The position numbers and the translations under genes were made by a program. 64,000 nucleotides of DNA. It comes from Basfia succiniciproducens. GTDB lineage: Bacteria; Pseudomonadota; Gammaproteobacteria; Enterobacterales; Pasteurellaceae. The notes below the pieces were generated by a model. It did no database searches and was not told the origin of the DNA. It saw only the letters and a list, made by a program, of their open reading frames with translations. Where the stretch lies: positions 1,593,405-1,657,404 of the forward strand of contig NZ_CP015031.1 of the NCBI RefSeq assembly GCF_011455875.1, in the 5' to 3' direction. Each line of letters starts with the position of its first letter. Positions within the stretch are counted from its first letter, which is position 1. Below are positions 45,902-53,028 of the stretch, piece by piece.

Positions 45902-46801
45902 TTACGGAATATCCCGTCCCTGCGCGGCAACATAAACCTTAATCCATTCTTCCTCAGTGAAGGAAATTCGTAACGCATCCGCCGCGCTTTTTACCCGTTC
46001 AATTTTACCGGACCCCATAACCGGCATAATTTTCGCCGGATGCGCCAATAACCAGGCATAAGCCAATGTATCTAAACGGGTTTCTCCTTTCGTTTCACCG
46101 ATTTCGAGTAATGTTTTTTGCACCGCCCGACTGTTCTCATCCTGATTGAATAAACGACCGCCGGCAAGTGGCGACCATGCCATCGGTTGAATACGTTTTT
46201 CCAGTAAAAAATCCAGGGTACCGTCATCAAAAGCCTGACGATGAAGAGGCGAAATCTCAATTTGATTAGTGATTAACGGCTGATTCACATAAGATTGCAA
46301 CATGGCGAACTTAGCCGGCGTATAGTTAGATACCCCGAAATAACGTACTTTTCCGGTTTGATAAAGTTCATCAAAAGCCCGCGCGATTTGTTCGGGATCC
46401 GCACAGGGAGAAAGTCGGTGAATCAGCAATACATCTAAATAGTCGCATTGCAGTTTTTCAATGGAACGTTGCGCCGACCACATAATATGGCGGTAGCTGT
46501 TGTCATAGTGATGGGATTTTATATCGGGCAATTCTTCGTTAGGATACAAAATCCCGCATTTGGTCACCAAAGTAAGCTGTGCGCGCAAGGATTTATCCAG
46601 CGCCAGCGCCCGTCCGAATTCCGCCTCGGAAGTAAAAGCCCCGTAACAAGCGGCATGATCCAGCGTATCAACGCCTAATTCCAATCCTTGCTTAACGAAT
46701 GTAAGCAATTCCTGCGGCGATTTCCGCCAGCTTTTTAACCGCCAGAATCCTTGAATTAAGCGACTGAATGTTAAATCGGGAGCCAGTTGAATGTGTTGCA
46801 T
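45902..46801 (-). CDS. ydhF: Aldo/keto reductase, YdhF type
   Basis: The 299-residue protein has the AKR fold with catalytic aspartate and tyrosine in VDTLDHAACYG (about residues 44-54), lysine in LVTKCGI and histidine in LLIHRLSPC. It aligns along its length with E. coli YdhF (GSGKIERVKSAADALRIS near the end). It probably uses NADPH on an unknown carbonyl substrate. It is monocistronic. Confidence 0.85.
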   Translation of the reverse strand: MQHIQLAPDLTFSRLIQGFWRLKSWRKSPQELLTFVKQGLELGVDTLDHAACYGAFTSEAEFGRALALDKSLRAQLTLVTKCGILYPNEELPDIKSHHYDNSYRHIMWSAQRSIEKLQCDYLDVLLIHRLSPCADPEQIARAFDELYQTGKVRYFGVSNYTPAKFAMLQSYVNQPLITNQIEISPLHRQAFDDGTLDFLLEKRIQPMAWSPLAGGRLFNQDENSRAVQKTLLEIGETKGETRLDTLAYAWLLAHPAKIMPVMGSGKIERVKSAADALRISFTEEEWIKVYVAAQGRDIP

Positions 46802-46884
46802 AAAACCTCCAAATAAATTGAATCAAACAGACTTAAGTATAAATCTTTAAAGAAAAAGTGCGGTAGAAAAATATGGATTTTCCG

Positions 46885-46915
46885 CATAAAAAAAGCGTAC
46901 CCGATTAGGTACGCT
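46885..46915 (-). terminator. ldhA terminator
   Basis: AGCGTACC / GGTACGCT form an 8-bp stem with a 6-nt loop, followed on the minus strand by seven T, 20 bp after ldhA. Confidence 0.88.
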
Positions 46916-46934
46916 ATTAAAAATATAAGCGGCG

Positions 46935-47927
46935 TTAACCTTCAACGCTATTTTCGCACGTTGCATTTTTGGAAACCGCCTGAATATTCGATAAAGTCAC
47001 ATCGGCGATATTATTCAGCGCCTCTTCCGTTAAAAACGCCTGATGACCGGTAAAAAGCACATTATGGCAGGAAGAAAGGCGACGGAATACATCATCCGTA
47101 ATAACATCGTTAGATTTATCCTCGAAAAACAAATCCCGTTCATTTTCATAAACATCCATACCGAGAGCGCCGATTTTCTGCCGTTTTAACGCTTCGATTG
47201 CCGCCCGGCTGTCAATTAAAACGCCGCGGCTGGTATTAATAATCATTACACCGTCGCGCATTTTATTAAAAGCCGCTTCATTTAATAAATGATAATTATC
47301 CGCCGTAGCCGGGCAATGCAAAGTGATAACATGGGATTTTGCATAAAGCTCGTCTAAACCGACATATTTTGCGCCCAACGCTTCCGCCGCCGGATTTTTA
47401 AAAGGATCAAACGCCAGAACGTCCATACCGAAGCCTTTTAAAATGCGAATAGCCGCCAAGCCGATTTTTCCCGTACCAATCACTCCGGCGGTTTTGCCGA
47501 ACATATTAAAACCGACTAATCCTTCCAGAGAAAAATTCGCATCGCGGGTACGCTGATAAGCCTTATGGATACGGCGGTTTAAAGTCAGCATTAATCCGAT
47601 CGCATGCTCGGCAACGGCTTCCGGCGAATACGCAGGCACCCGTACGACTTTTAATTCCAGCTCTTTTGCCGCCTCCAAATCCACATTATTAAAACCGGCA
47701 CAACGTAAAGCGATAATTTTCACTCCGATTTGCGCCAACTTTGTTAACACCGGGCGGCTCGCATCATCATTGACGAAAATACAGACGGCATCGGCGCCCT
47801 CCGCCATTTTCGCGGTTTGTTCATCAAGTAAAAAATCAAAGAAATGAAGCTCAAAATTAAATTTTTTATTCGCCAAATCCAGATGTTTGCGATCATAATT
47901 TTTAGTACTGTAAACGGCAACTTTCAT
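46935..47927 (-). CDS. ldhA: Fermentative D-lactate dehydrogenase
   Basis: LdhA reduces pyruvate to D-lactate with NADH in mixed-acid fermentation. The start at 47927 gives 330 residues beginning MKVAVYSTKNYDRKHLDLAN, with TAAGGAG seven bases before it; an ATG twelve codons upstream is rejected. The NAD-binding motif GVIGTGKIGLAAIRI lies at about residue 150, and the catalytic Arg, Glu and His are in NTSRGVLIDSRA, DVYENERDLFF and FTGHQAFLTEEA. Confidence 0.95.
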   Translation of the reverse strand: MKVAVYSTKNYDRKHLDLANKKFNFELHFFDFLLDEQTAKMAEGADAVCIFVNDDASRPVLTKLAQIGVKIIALRCAGFNNVDLEAAKELELKVVRVPAYSPEAVAEHAIGLMLTLNRRIHKAYQRTRDANFSLEGLVGFNMFGKTAGVIGTGKIGLAAIRILKGFGMDVLAFDPFKNPAAEALGAKYVGLDELYAKSHVITLHCPATADNYHLLNEAAFNKMRDGVMIINTSRGVLIDSRAAIEALKRQKIGALGMDVYENERDLFFEDKSNDVITDDVFRRLSSCHNVLFTGHQAFLTEEALNNIADVTLSNIQAVSKNATCENSVEG

Positions 47928-48079
47928 AGTTAGCTCCTTATTTAAACATACTGATTTTGTCAACTATTCTACTCTCTTATGGATCTCAGTCAAGAAAGGA
48001 TCCGGCAACCGCCGAACAAATGGAGACGAAGAAATTGAAAAGACGAGGAAATCAGCGCGTTAAAAATTCCCGAAAACCC

Positions 48080-48121
48080 ACCGCACTTTTTATTGGAATT
48101 TGCTAACCTTAAAAGTGCGGT
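48080..48121 (-). terminator. recQ terminator from paired uptake signals
   Basis: ACCGCACTTTT (48080-48090) and AAAAGTGCGGT (48111-48121) can pair across a 20-nt loop 17 bp after the recQ stop. The remaining gap down to ldhA (about 47930-48079) shows nothing that I can assign. Confidence 0.55.
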
Positions 48122-48137
48122 CAAAAAGTTAAAAATT

Positions 48138-50051
48138 TTAAGACTGCAATTCCAACGGATTCTTACCCGCTTTACGCAAAGCCTGATGTTCTTTAATAAT
48201 CGCCATAAAAGGCTGTCCGAAACGCTGCCATTTAATGGCGCCGACACCGTTGATTTGCAGCATTTCCACTTTGCTGGTCGGCTGATACAACGACATTTCC
48301 TGCAAGGTCGCGTCACTGAACACAATATAAGGCGGAATGTTTTCTTTGTCGGCAATTTGTTTGCGCAGGAAACGCAGGCGGGCAAATAAATCTTTGTCGT
48401 AGTTGGTTACCGCATTACGTTGCGGAGCCTGTACCATGGTAATGGAAGATAATCTCGGCGTGGCCAGTTCCAAAGACACTTCGCCGCGCAGCACGGGACG
48501 CGCGCTTTCGGTGAGCTGTAATCTGGTCCCCATGCCGAAATCGCTGATGATTTGTTGTACAAAGCCCAAATGAATCAGCTGACGAATTACCGATTGCCAG
48601 TATTCTTTGCTTTTATCTTTGCCGATTCCGTAGACTTTCAACTCATCATGTTGATTTTCTTTTATTTTCTGATTCTGCAAACCGCGCATTACGCCGATTA
48701 CGTATTGCGTGCCGAAACGTTGCCCGGTACGATAAATGGTCGAAAGGATTTTCTGCGCATCTAATAATCCGTCATATTTTTTCGGCGGATCAAGGCAGAT
48801 ATCGCAGTTATTGCATGGCGTTTGGCGATTTTCGCCGAAATAATTTAACAGCACTAAACGGCGGCAGGTCTGGCTTTCGGCAAATTCGCCGATGGCTTCC
48901 AGCTTATGCCGTTTAATATCCCGTTGCGGGCTTTCCGGCTCTTCCAATAAAATTTTATGCAACCAGGCATAATCCGCCGGCTCGTAAAACAGTACCGCTT
49001 CCGCCGGCAGGTCGTCCCGCCCCGCGCGCCCGGTTTCCTGATAATACGCCTCAATGCTGCGAGATAAATCAAAATGCGCCACAAAACGCACATTAGATTT
49101 GTTGATCCCCATACCAAAAGCAATGGTCGCCACTACCAATTGAATATTATCCCGTTGAAACGCCTGCTGCACCGCGTCCCGCTGCGACGACTCCATGCCC
49201 GCATGATAAGCGGCTGCGGAAATGCCTCTTTTCTTCAGGGCTTCCGCAATGCGCTCCACTTTGCTACGGCTGTTGCAATAGACGATACCGCTTTTACCTT
49301 TTTGCGCCGCCACAAAATTGCATAATTGCTCCATCGGTTTGAATTTTTCCACCAAGGTATAACGAATATTCGGGCGGTCAAAACTACCTACATACAAGTG
49401 CGGTTCGTTCAGGCTGAGATTTTGCAGAATATCCTGCCTGGTTGTACTGTCCGCCGTGGCGGTCAGCGCCATAATCGGCGCATGAGGAAAACAACCTTTC
49501 AGTCCGCCGAGCTGAGTATATTCGGGACGGAAATCATGTCCCCATTGGGAAATACAATGGGCTTCGTCAATGGCGATAAAACTCACGTTACACAGCGAAA
49601 TAAACTGAAAAAAGCTGTTGGTCATTACTTTCTCAGGAGAAAGATAAAGCAATTTCAGTTCGCCCGAAATGGCTTTATTTTGCACCTGTTGCTGCTGTTC
49701 CAAACTTTGGGTCGAATTCAGAAAATCGGCGGCAATGCCGTTTGCCAGAAGCTGATCCACCTGATCTTTCATTAAAGAAATTAACGGCGAGATAACCAGC
49801 GTTAAACCAGCAAAACAAAGCGCCGGAATTTGATAGCAAAGAGATTTGCCGTTACCCGTCGCCATTACCACTAAACTATCGCGCCCGCTTAATGCCGCCT
49901 GAATTACTTCCTGCTGCCCTTTTCGGAAAGTTTGATAGCCGAAAACAGAATGCAACACATCAAGTGCGGTAGAAATTTCAGGATTTTCTACCGCACTTTT
50001 TATTAGTTCCGGTTTTATAGCTTCAGACCGATTGCTCAGTTCTGCGGTCAT
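48138..50051 (-). CDS. recQ: ATP-dependent DNA helicase RecQ
   Basis: RecQ unwinds DNA 3'-5' in RecF-type repair. The 637-residue protein has motif I MATGNGKS (residues 63-70; E. coli has MPTGGGKS), the DEAH box in FIAIDEAHCISQWGHDFRPE, motif VI YYQETGRAGRD, zinc cysteines (CRR...CNNCDIC, about 370-395), a winged helix and a C-terminal HRDC domain. Its ATG overlaps the cyaY stop as TAATG. Residues about 17-30 are encoded by an uptake-signal dyad (49962-49998), making the N-terminus longer than in E. coli. Confidence 0.96.
   Translation of the reverse strand: MTAELSNRSEAIKPELIKSAVENPEISTALDVLHSVFGYQTFRKGQQEVIQAALSGRDSLVVMATGNGKSLCYQIPALCFAGLTLVISPLISLMKDQVDQLLANGIAADFLNSTQSLEQQQQVQNKAISGELKLLYLSPEKVMTNSFFQFISLCNVSFIAIDEAHCISQWGHDFRPEYTQLGGLKGCFPHAPIMALTATADSTTRQDILQNLSLNEPHLYVGSFDRPNIRYTLVEKFKPMEQLCNFVAAQKGKSGIVYCNSRSKVERIAEALKKRGISAAAYHAGMESSQRDAVQQAFQRDNIQLVVATIAFGMGINKSNVRFVAHFDLSRSIEAYYQETGRAGRDDLPAEAVLFYEPADYAWLHKILLEEPESPQRDIKRHKLEAIGEFAESQTCRRLVLLNYFGENRQTPCNNCDICLDPPKKYDGLLDAQKILSTIYRTGQRFGTQYVIGVMRGLQNQKIKENQHDELKVYGIGKDKSKEYWQSVIRQLIHLGFVQQIISDFGMGTRLQLTESARPVLRGEVSLELATPRLSSITMVQAPQRNAVTNYDKDLFARLRFLRKQIADKENIPPYIVFSDATLQEMSLYQPTSKVEMLQINGVGAIKWQRFGQPFMAIIKEHQALRKAGKNPLELQS
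49962..49998. repeat. Uptake-signal dyad inside the recQ coding sequence
   Basis: AAGTGCGGTAGAAA and its exact complement form a 14-bp stem around a 9-nt loop. On the plus strand it is followed by TTTTTATT, so it looks like a terminator pointing against recQ. It encodes in frame part of the N-terminal extension of RecQ. Confidence 0.85.
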
Positions 50052-50359
50052 TAAGCAAAACTCACTTCTTCACCGTGAGCGGCGCATGCTTGCGCAAGAC
50101 AATCCCAAAAGCGTTTGCCTTCGTAATTCAGCCAATCGCCGTTTTTATATGAAAAATGGAATCCGCCCAATTTGCTGGCGAGCCAAAGCTCTAATAAGGG
50201 TTCTTGCTTGTTGATAACAATTTGCGTGCGGTTTTCAAAAGTGATGGTAAACACCGCCCCTTGGCGCTCGCAATCCGCGTCAATATCCTGATTTTCCAGC
50301 TGTTCTTCAATACTGTCCCAAATTTGGTCAATGTTTTGGTGAAATTCCGCTATGTTCAT
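50051..50359 (-). CDS. cyaY: Frataxin homologue CyaY
   Basis: CyaY binds iron and modulates IscS during Fe-S cluster assembly. The 102-residue protein starts MNIAEFHQNIDQIWDSIEEQ with the acidic first helix typical of frataxins and contains TIVFENRTQIVINKQEPLLE-like strands (ITFENRTQIVINKQEPLLEL, about residues 34-53) and the WLNYEGKRFW end. It is divergent from lptM-lysA, as in enterobacteria, and coupled to recQ downstream. Confidence 0.93.
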   Translation of the reverse strand: MNIAEFHQNIDQIWDSIEEQLENQDIDADCERQGAVFTITFENRTQIVINKQEPLLELWLASKLGGFHFSYKNGDWLNYEGKRFWDCLAQACAAHGEEVSFA

Positions 50360-50456
50360 AAAATTACCTTATTTTTTCCTTTAAGGTCAGAATTATAGAT
50401 ATTTTCCGTCTTTAAAGATAGAATGAATGCAAATTTTCATCTATCAGGAACTCAAA

Positions 50457-50579
50457 ATGAAAAAATTTATTTCTCTCCTTATTTTGACCGCACTTTGTGC
50501 ATCCGTCACCGCTTGCGGCGTAAAAGGCCCCCTTTATTTCCCGGAGCAGGAACAACCGAAACAAGAACAAGCCGAATAA
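50457..50579 (+). CDS. lptM: LPS translocon maturation lipoprotein LptM (YifL)
   Basis: This 40-residue frame begins MKKFISLLILTALCASVTAC. It is a lipoprotein signal with the lipobox VTAC (Cys20) followed by GVKGPLYFPE, the hallmark of YifL/LptM, and a Glu/Gln/Lys/Pro tail. In E. coli LptM helps LptD form its native disulfides in the outer-membrane LPS translocon; DsbA, also in this window, would supply those disulfides. It lies between cyaY (divergent) and lysA, the conserved place, with CAGGAA upstream of its start. An uptake signal falls within the signal peptide codons. Confidence 0.9.
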   Translation: MKKFISLLILTALCASVTACGVKGPLYFPEQEQPKQEQAE

Positions 50580-50600
50580 TCAGTAATCAGGATACAACAT

Positions 50601-51851
50601 ATGGATTTTTTCCAATATAAAAACAATAAATTATACGCAGAAGATCTGTTAGTGAGCGAATTAGCCGAACAATTCGGCACACCGCTTTATATTTATTCGC
50701 GCGCAACTCTTGAACGCCACTGGAAAGCTTTCGACAGCGCATTGGGCGACCATCCGCATTTAGTTTGCTTCGCGGTGAAATCCAACCCGAATATCGCTAT
50801 TTTGCAGGTGATGGCAAAATTAGGCGCCGGTTTTGATATTGTTTCCCAAGGGGAATTGGAACGCGTTATCGCCGCCGGCGGCGACCCGCATAAAGTAGTG
50901 TTTTCCGGCGTAGCGAAAAATGAAAAAGAAATCGCCCGCGCTTTGGAACTGGACATCCGCTGTTTTAATGTGGAAAGCCTTGCGGAATTGCAACGTATTA
51001 ATGAAGTTGCCGGCAAATCGGGTAAAATTGCGCCCATTTCATTACGGGTAAACCCTGACGTTGACGCCCATACCCACCCTTATATTTCTACCGGATTAAA
51101 AGAAAATAAATTCGGTGTGAGCGTTGACGAAGCCCGTGAAGTTTATCGTTTGGCAAGTCGATTGCCGAATATTAAAGTAACGGGGATGGATTGTCATATC
51201 GGTTCGCAATTGACTGAAATCCAACCGTTTTTAGACGCCACCGATCGATTAATCCTTCTGCTTGAACAATTACGCGAAGACGGCATTGAACTTGAACATT
51301 TAGACTTAGGCGGCGGCTTAGGCGTAACTTACAGCGATGAAATGCCGCCTCATCCAAGCGAATACGCCACGGCATTATTAAACAAATTAAAACAATATAC
51401 GAACTTAGAAATCATTATGGAACCGGGGCGCGCAATCAGTGCGAATTCAGGCATATTAGTGACTAAAGTTGAATATTTGAAAAGTAACGAAACCCATAAT
51501 TTCGCTATTGTGGACGCCGGTATGAACGATATGATTCGCCCGGCTCTGTATCAGGCTTATATGAATATCATCGAAGCCGACCGCACTTTAAACCGGGAAA
51601 GCAAGATTTATGATGTGGTAGGTCCGATCTGCGAAACGTCCGATTTCTTGGGTAAACAACGCCGATTAGCCATCGCCCCGGGCGATTACTTGGTGCAACG
51701 TTCCGCCGGTGCTTACGGAGCAAGTATGTCTTCCACCTACAATTCGCGCCCGCTGACGGCGGAAGTAATGGTTGACGGCTCACAAGCCCATTTAATCCGC
51801 CGTCGTGCGGAACTGACCGAATTGTGGGAGTTAGAATCCCTATTACCTTAA
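50601..51851 (+). CDS. lysA: Diaminopimelate decarboxylase
   Basis: LysA decarboxylates meso-diaminopimelate to lysine with PLP. The 416-residue, fold III enzyme has the PLP lysine in CFAVKSNPNI (Lys60), the glycine-rich phosphate loop LDLGGGLGVTY (about 235), and the second active-site stretch VGPICETSDFLGKQR (about 340) with the cysteine contributed across the dimer. It follows lptM by 21 bp, so the two are probably one transcript. PdxH in this window makes its cofactor. Confidence 0.96.
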   Translation: MDFFQYKNNKLYAEDLLVSELAEQFGTPLYIYSRATLERHWKAFDSALGDHPHLVCFAVKSNPNIAILQVMAKLGAGFDIVSQGELERVIAAGGDPHKVVFSGVAKNEKEIARALELDIRCFNVESLAELQRINEVAGKSGKIAPISLRVNPDVDAHTHPYISTGLKENKFGVSVDEAREVYRLASRLPNIKVTGMDCHIGSQLTEIQPFLDATDRLILLLEQLREDGIELEHLDLGGGLGVTYSDEMPPHPSEYATALLNKLKQYTNLEIIMEPGRAISANSGILVTKVEYLKSNETHNFAIVDAGMNDMIRPALYQAYMNIIEADRTLNRESKIYDVVGPICETSDFLGKQRRLAIAPGDYLVQRSAGAYGASMSSTYNSRPLTAEVMVDGSQAHLIRRRAELTELWELESLLP

Positions 51852-51864
51852 ACAGGAGGAGATA

Positions 51865-52482
51865 ATGAAACTTTATTATTTACCCGGCTCTTGCGCCACC
51901 GTGCCTTATGTCGCCCTTGAATGGATTGGCGAACCTTACGAAGCGCAGGCAGTAACTCACGACTATATAAAATCGGCGGAATATCTTGCGTTAAATCCAC
52001 AGGGGCAGGTTCCTTTACTGGTGGACAATGATCTGGTTTTAACACAAAATATCGCTATCTTAACGTATTTAGACAACCTCTTCCCGGAAAAGAAAATCTT
52101 CGGCAGCAAAACCGCCCGGGACAAAGCAAAAGCAATGAAATGGCTGGCATTTTTTAACGGCGATCTGCACAAAGCCTTCGTACCGCTTTTCCGCGTACCG
52201 GCTTATGCGGAAGGCAATGAAGAATTAACCAATGAGATACGCAAAGATGCCGCCGCTAATGTTATCAGAATGCTTTCTATAGCCGACGAATATCTTACCC
52301 GCCACATTCACTTCGGCGAACAGATATCCGTTGCAGACGTATATCTATTCGTTGAATTACGTTGGTGTAAAATGTTAGGGCTGGATCTCAGCCAATTCGC
52401 CAACCTTCATGCATTCTATCAACGCATTGCCGCCGATGTCGGCGTAAAAACCGTGTTGATAAAACAGGGAATTTCGGAATAA
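51865..52482 (+). CDS. gst: Beta-class glutathione S-transferase
   Basis: The 205-residue protein has the N-terminal thioredoxin-like domain MKLYYLPGSCATVPYVALEW with the beta-class cysteine (Cys10) and the cis-proline GQVPLL at about residue 53, followed by the all-helical C-terminal domain. It conjugates or binds glutathione; its substrate is unknown. It starts 14 bp after lysA with AGGAGGAG, so it is likely co-transcribed. Glutathione adducts are the known activators of Kef-type antiporters, and one is encoded 7 kb away, but a functional link is speculative. Confidence 0.88.
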   Translation: MKLYYLPGSCATVPYVALEWIGEPYEAQAVTHDYIKSAEYLALNPQGQVPLLVDNDLVLTQNIAILTYLDNLFPEKKIFGSKTARDKAKAMKWLAFFNGDLHKAFVPLFRVPAYAEGNEELTNEIRKDAAANVIRMLSIADEYLTRHIHFGEQISVADVYLFVELRWCKMLGLDLSQFANLHAFYQRIAADVGVKTVLIKQGISE

Positions 52483-52484
52483 TT

Positions 52485-52673
52485 TCAAGCAGATATAACA
52501 GCATCGCCCTGCCCTGTCTGAACGGCGGCAATCATGCTTTCGCCGATCAGAAAAGCCCGTTCGCGCAACCGCGCAATGTTATCGGCGGGCATTTTATGCG
52601 GGCTACGCTTGCTGAAATTTATCCAGCCATGCGAGATAGCCTGCCGCGCTTTGTTCTATCGCTGTATGGCGGC
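52485..52673 (-). pseudogene. Frameshifted relic downstream of the DUF1330 gene
   Basis: On the minus strand two frames give protein-like segments that would join with one frameshift near 52605: AIEQSAAGYLAWLDKFQQA before a TAG at 52603-52605, then SPHKMPADNIARLRERAFLI continuing to a TGA at 52485-52487. There is no start codon. It looks like the C-terminal end of a gene cut off by the DUF1330 reading frame. I cannot name the family. A CCTGTCTGAA 10-mer lies inside (52512-52521). Confidence 0.45.
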
Positions 52674-52985
52674 TCCGCTATACCCAGCATTGCTGTCTAT
52701 CGTATGAAATGCGAACAGAGGCTGCCAGTCGGCATTGCAGTAGCGCATGGATTTCACGGCTTCGTACTCCGGGCTGGTGTACCACGCGCGGGCTGCCGCC
52801 ATATCGGGGAAGCGCAGGACGACCGAGCCGTCAAAATCCGCCCCTTCAAAGGCTTCGTGCGCTCCATTGGCTACCAAGATTTCGCCGCCGAAAGGGGCAA
52901 GTGTCGGCACGCCCAATTGCAGATAGCGGTCGTAAGCCGCTTGGTCTTTCATTTCGTCCCGAATAAAAACAACATAAGCTGTCAT
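52656..52985 (-). CDS. DUF1330 family protein, with aberrant C-terminus
   Basis: The start at 52985 gives 109 residues beginning MTAYVVFIRDEMKDQAAYDR, with AAGGAA upstream; an ATG 17 codons further up overlaps the RND gene end. The DUF1330 fold (dimeric alpha-beta, as in ABM proteins) is clear in FDGSVVLRFPDMAAARAWYT and SPEYEAVKSMRY (residues about 50-85). The last 20 residues (IDSNAGYSGAAIQR) do not look like the family and may have been added by a deletion that joined this gene to the relic below it. It is the last gene of the efflux operon. Function unknown. Confidence 0.75.
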   Translation of the reverse strand: MTAYVVFIRDEMKDQAAYDRYLQLGVPTLAPFGGEILVANGAHEAFEGADFDGSVVLRFPDMAAARAWYTSPEYEAVKSMRYCNADWQPLFAFHTIDSNAGYSGAAIQR

Positions 52986-53028
52986 ATGATTTTCCTTGTT
53001 TAAACATAAAATAAATGTGTAGAGATGG

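Noticed and set aside
47990-48385. 131-codon minus-strand frame after recQ
   Set aside because: Most of it overlaps the end of recQ in another frame; the remainder is spacer with an uptake-signal dyad.
52596-53003. 135-codon plus-strand frame opposite the DUF1330 gene
   Set aside because: It is the shadow of the DUF1330 coding sequence, which has a clear family match and ribosome-binding site.
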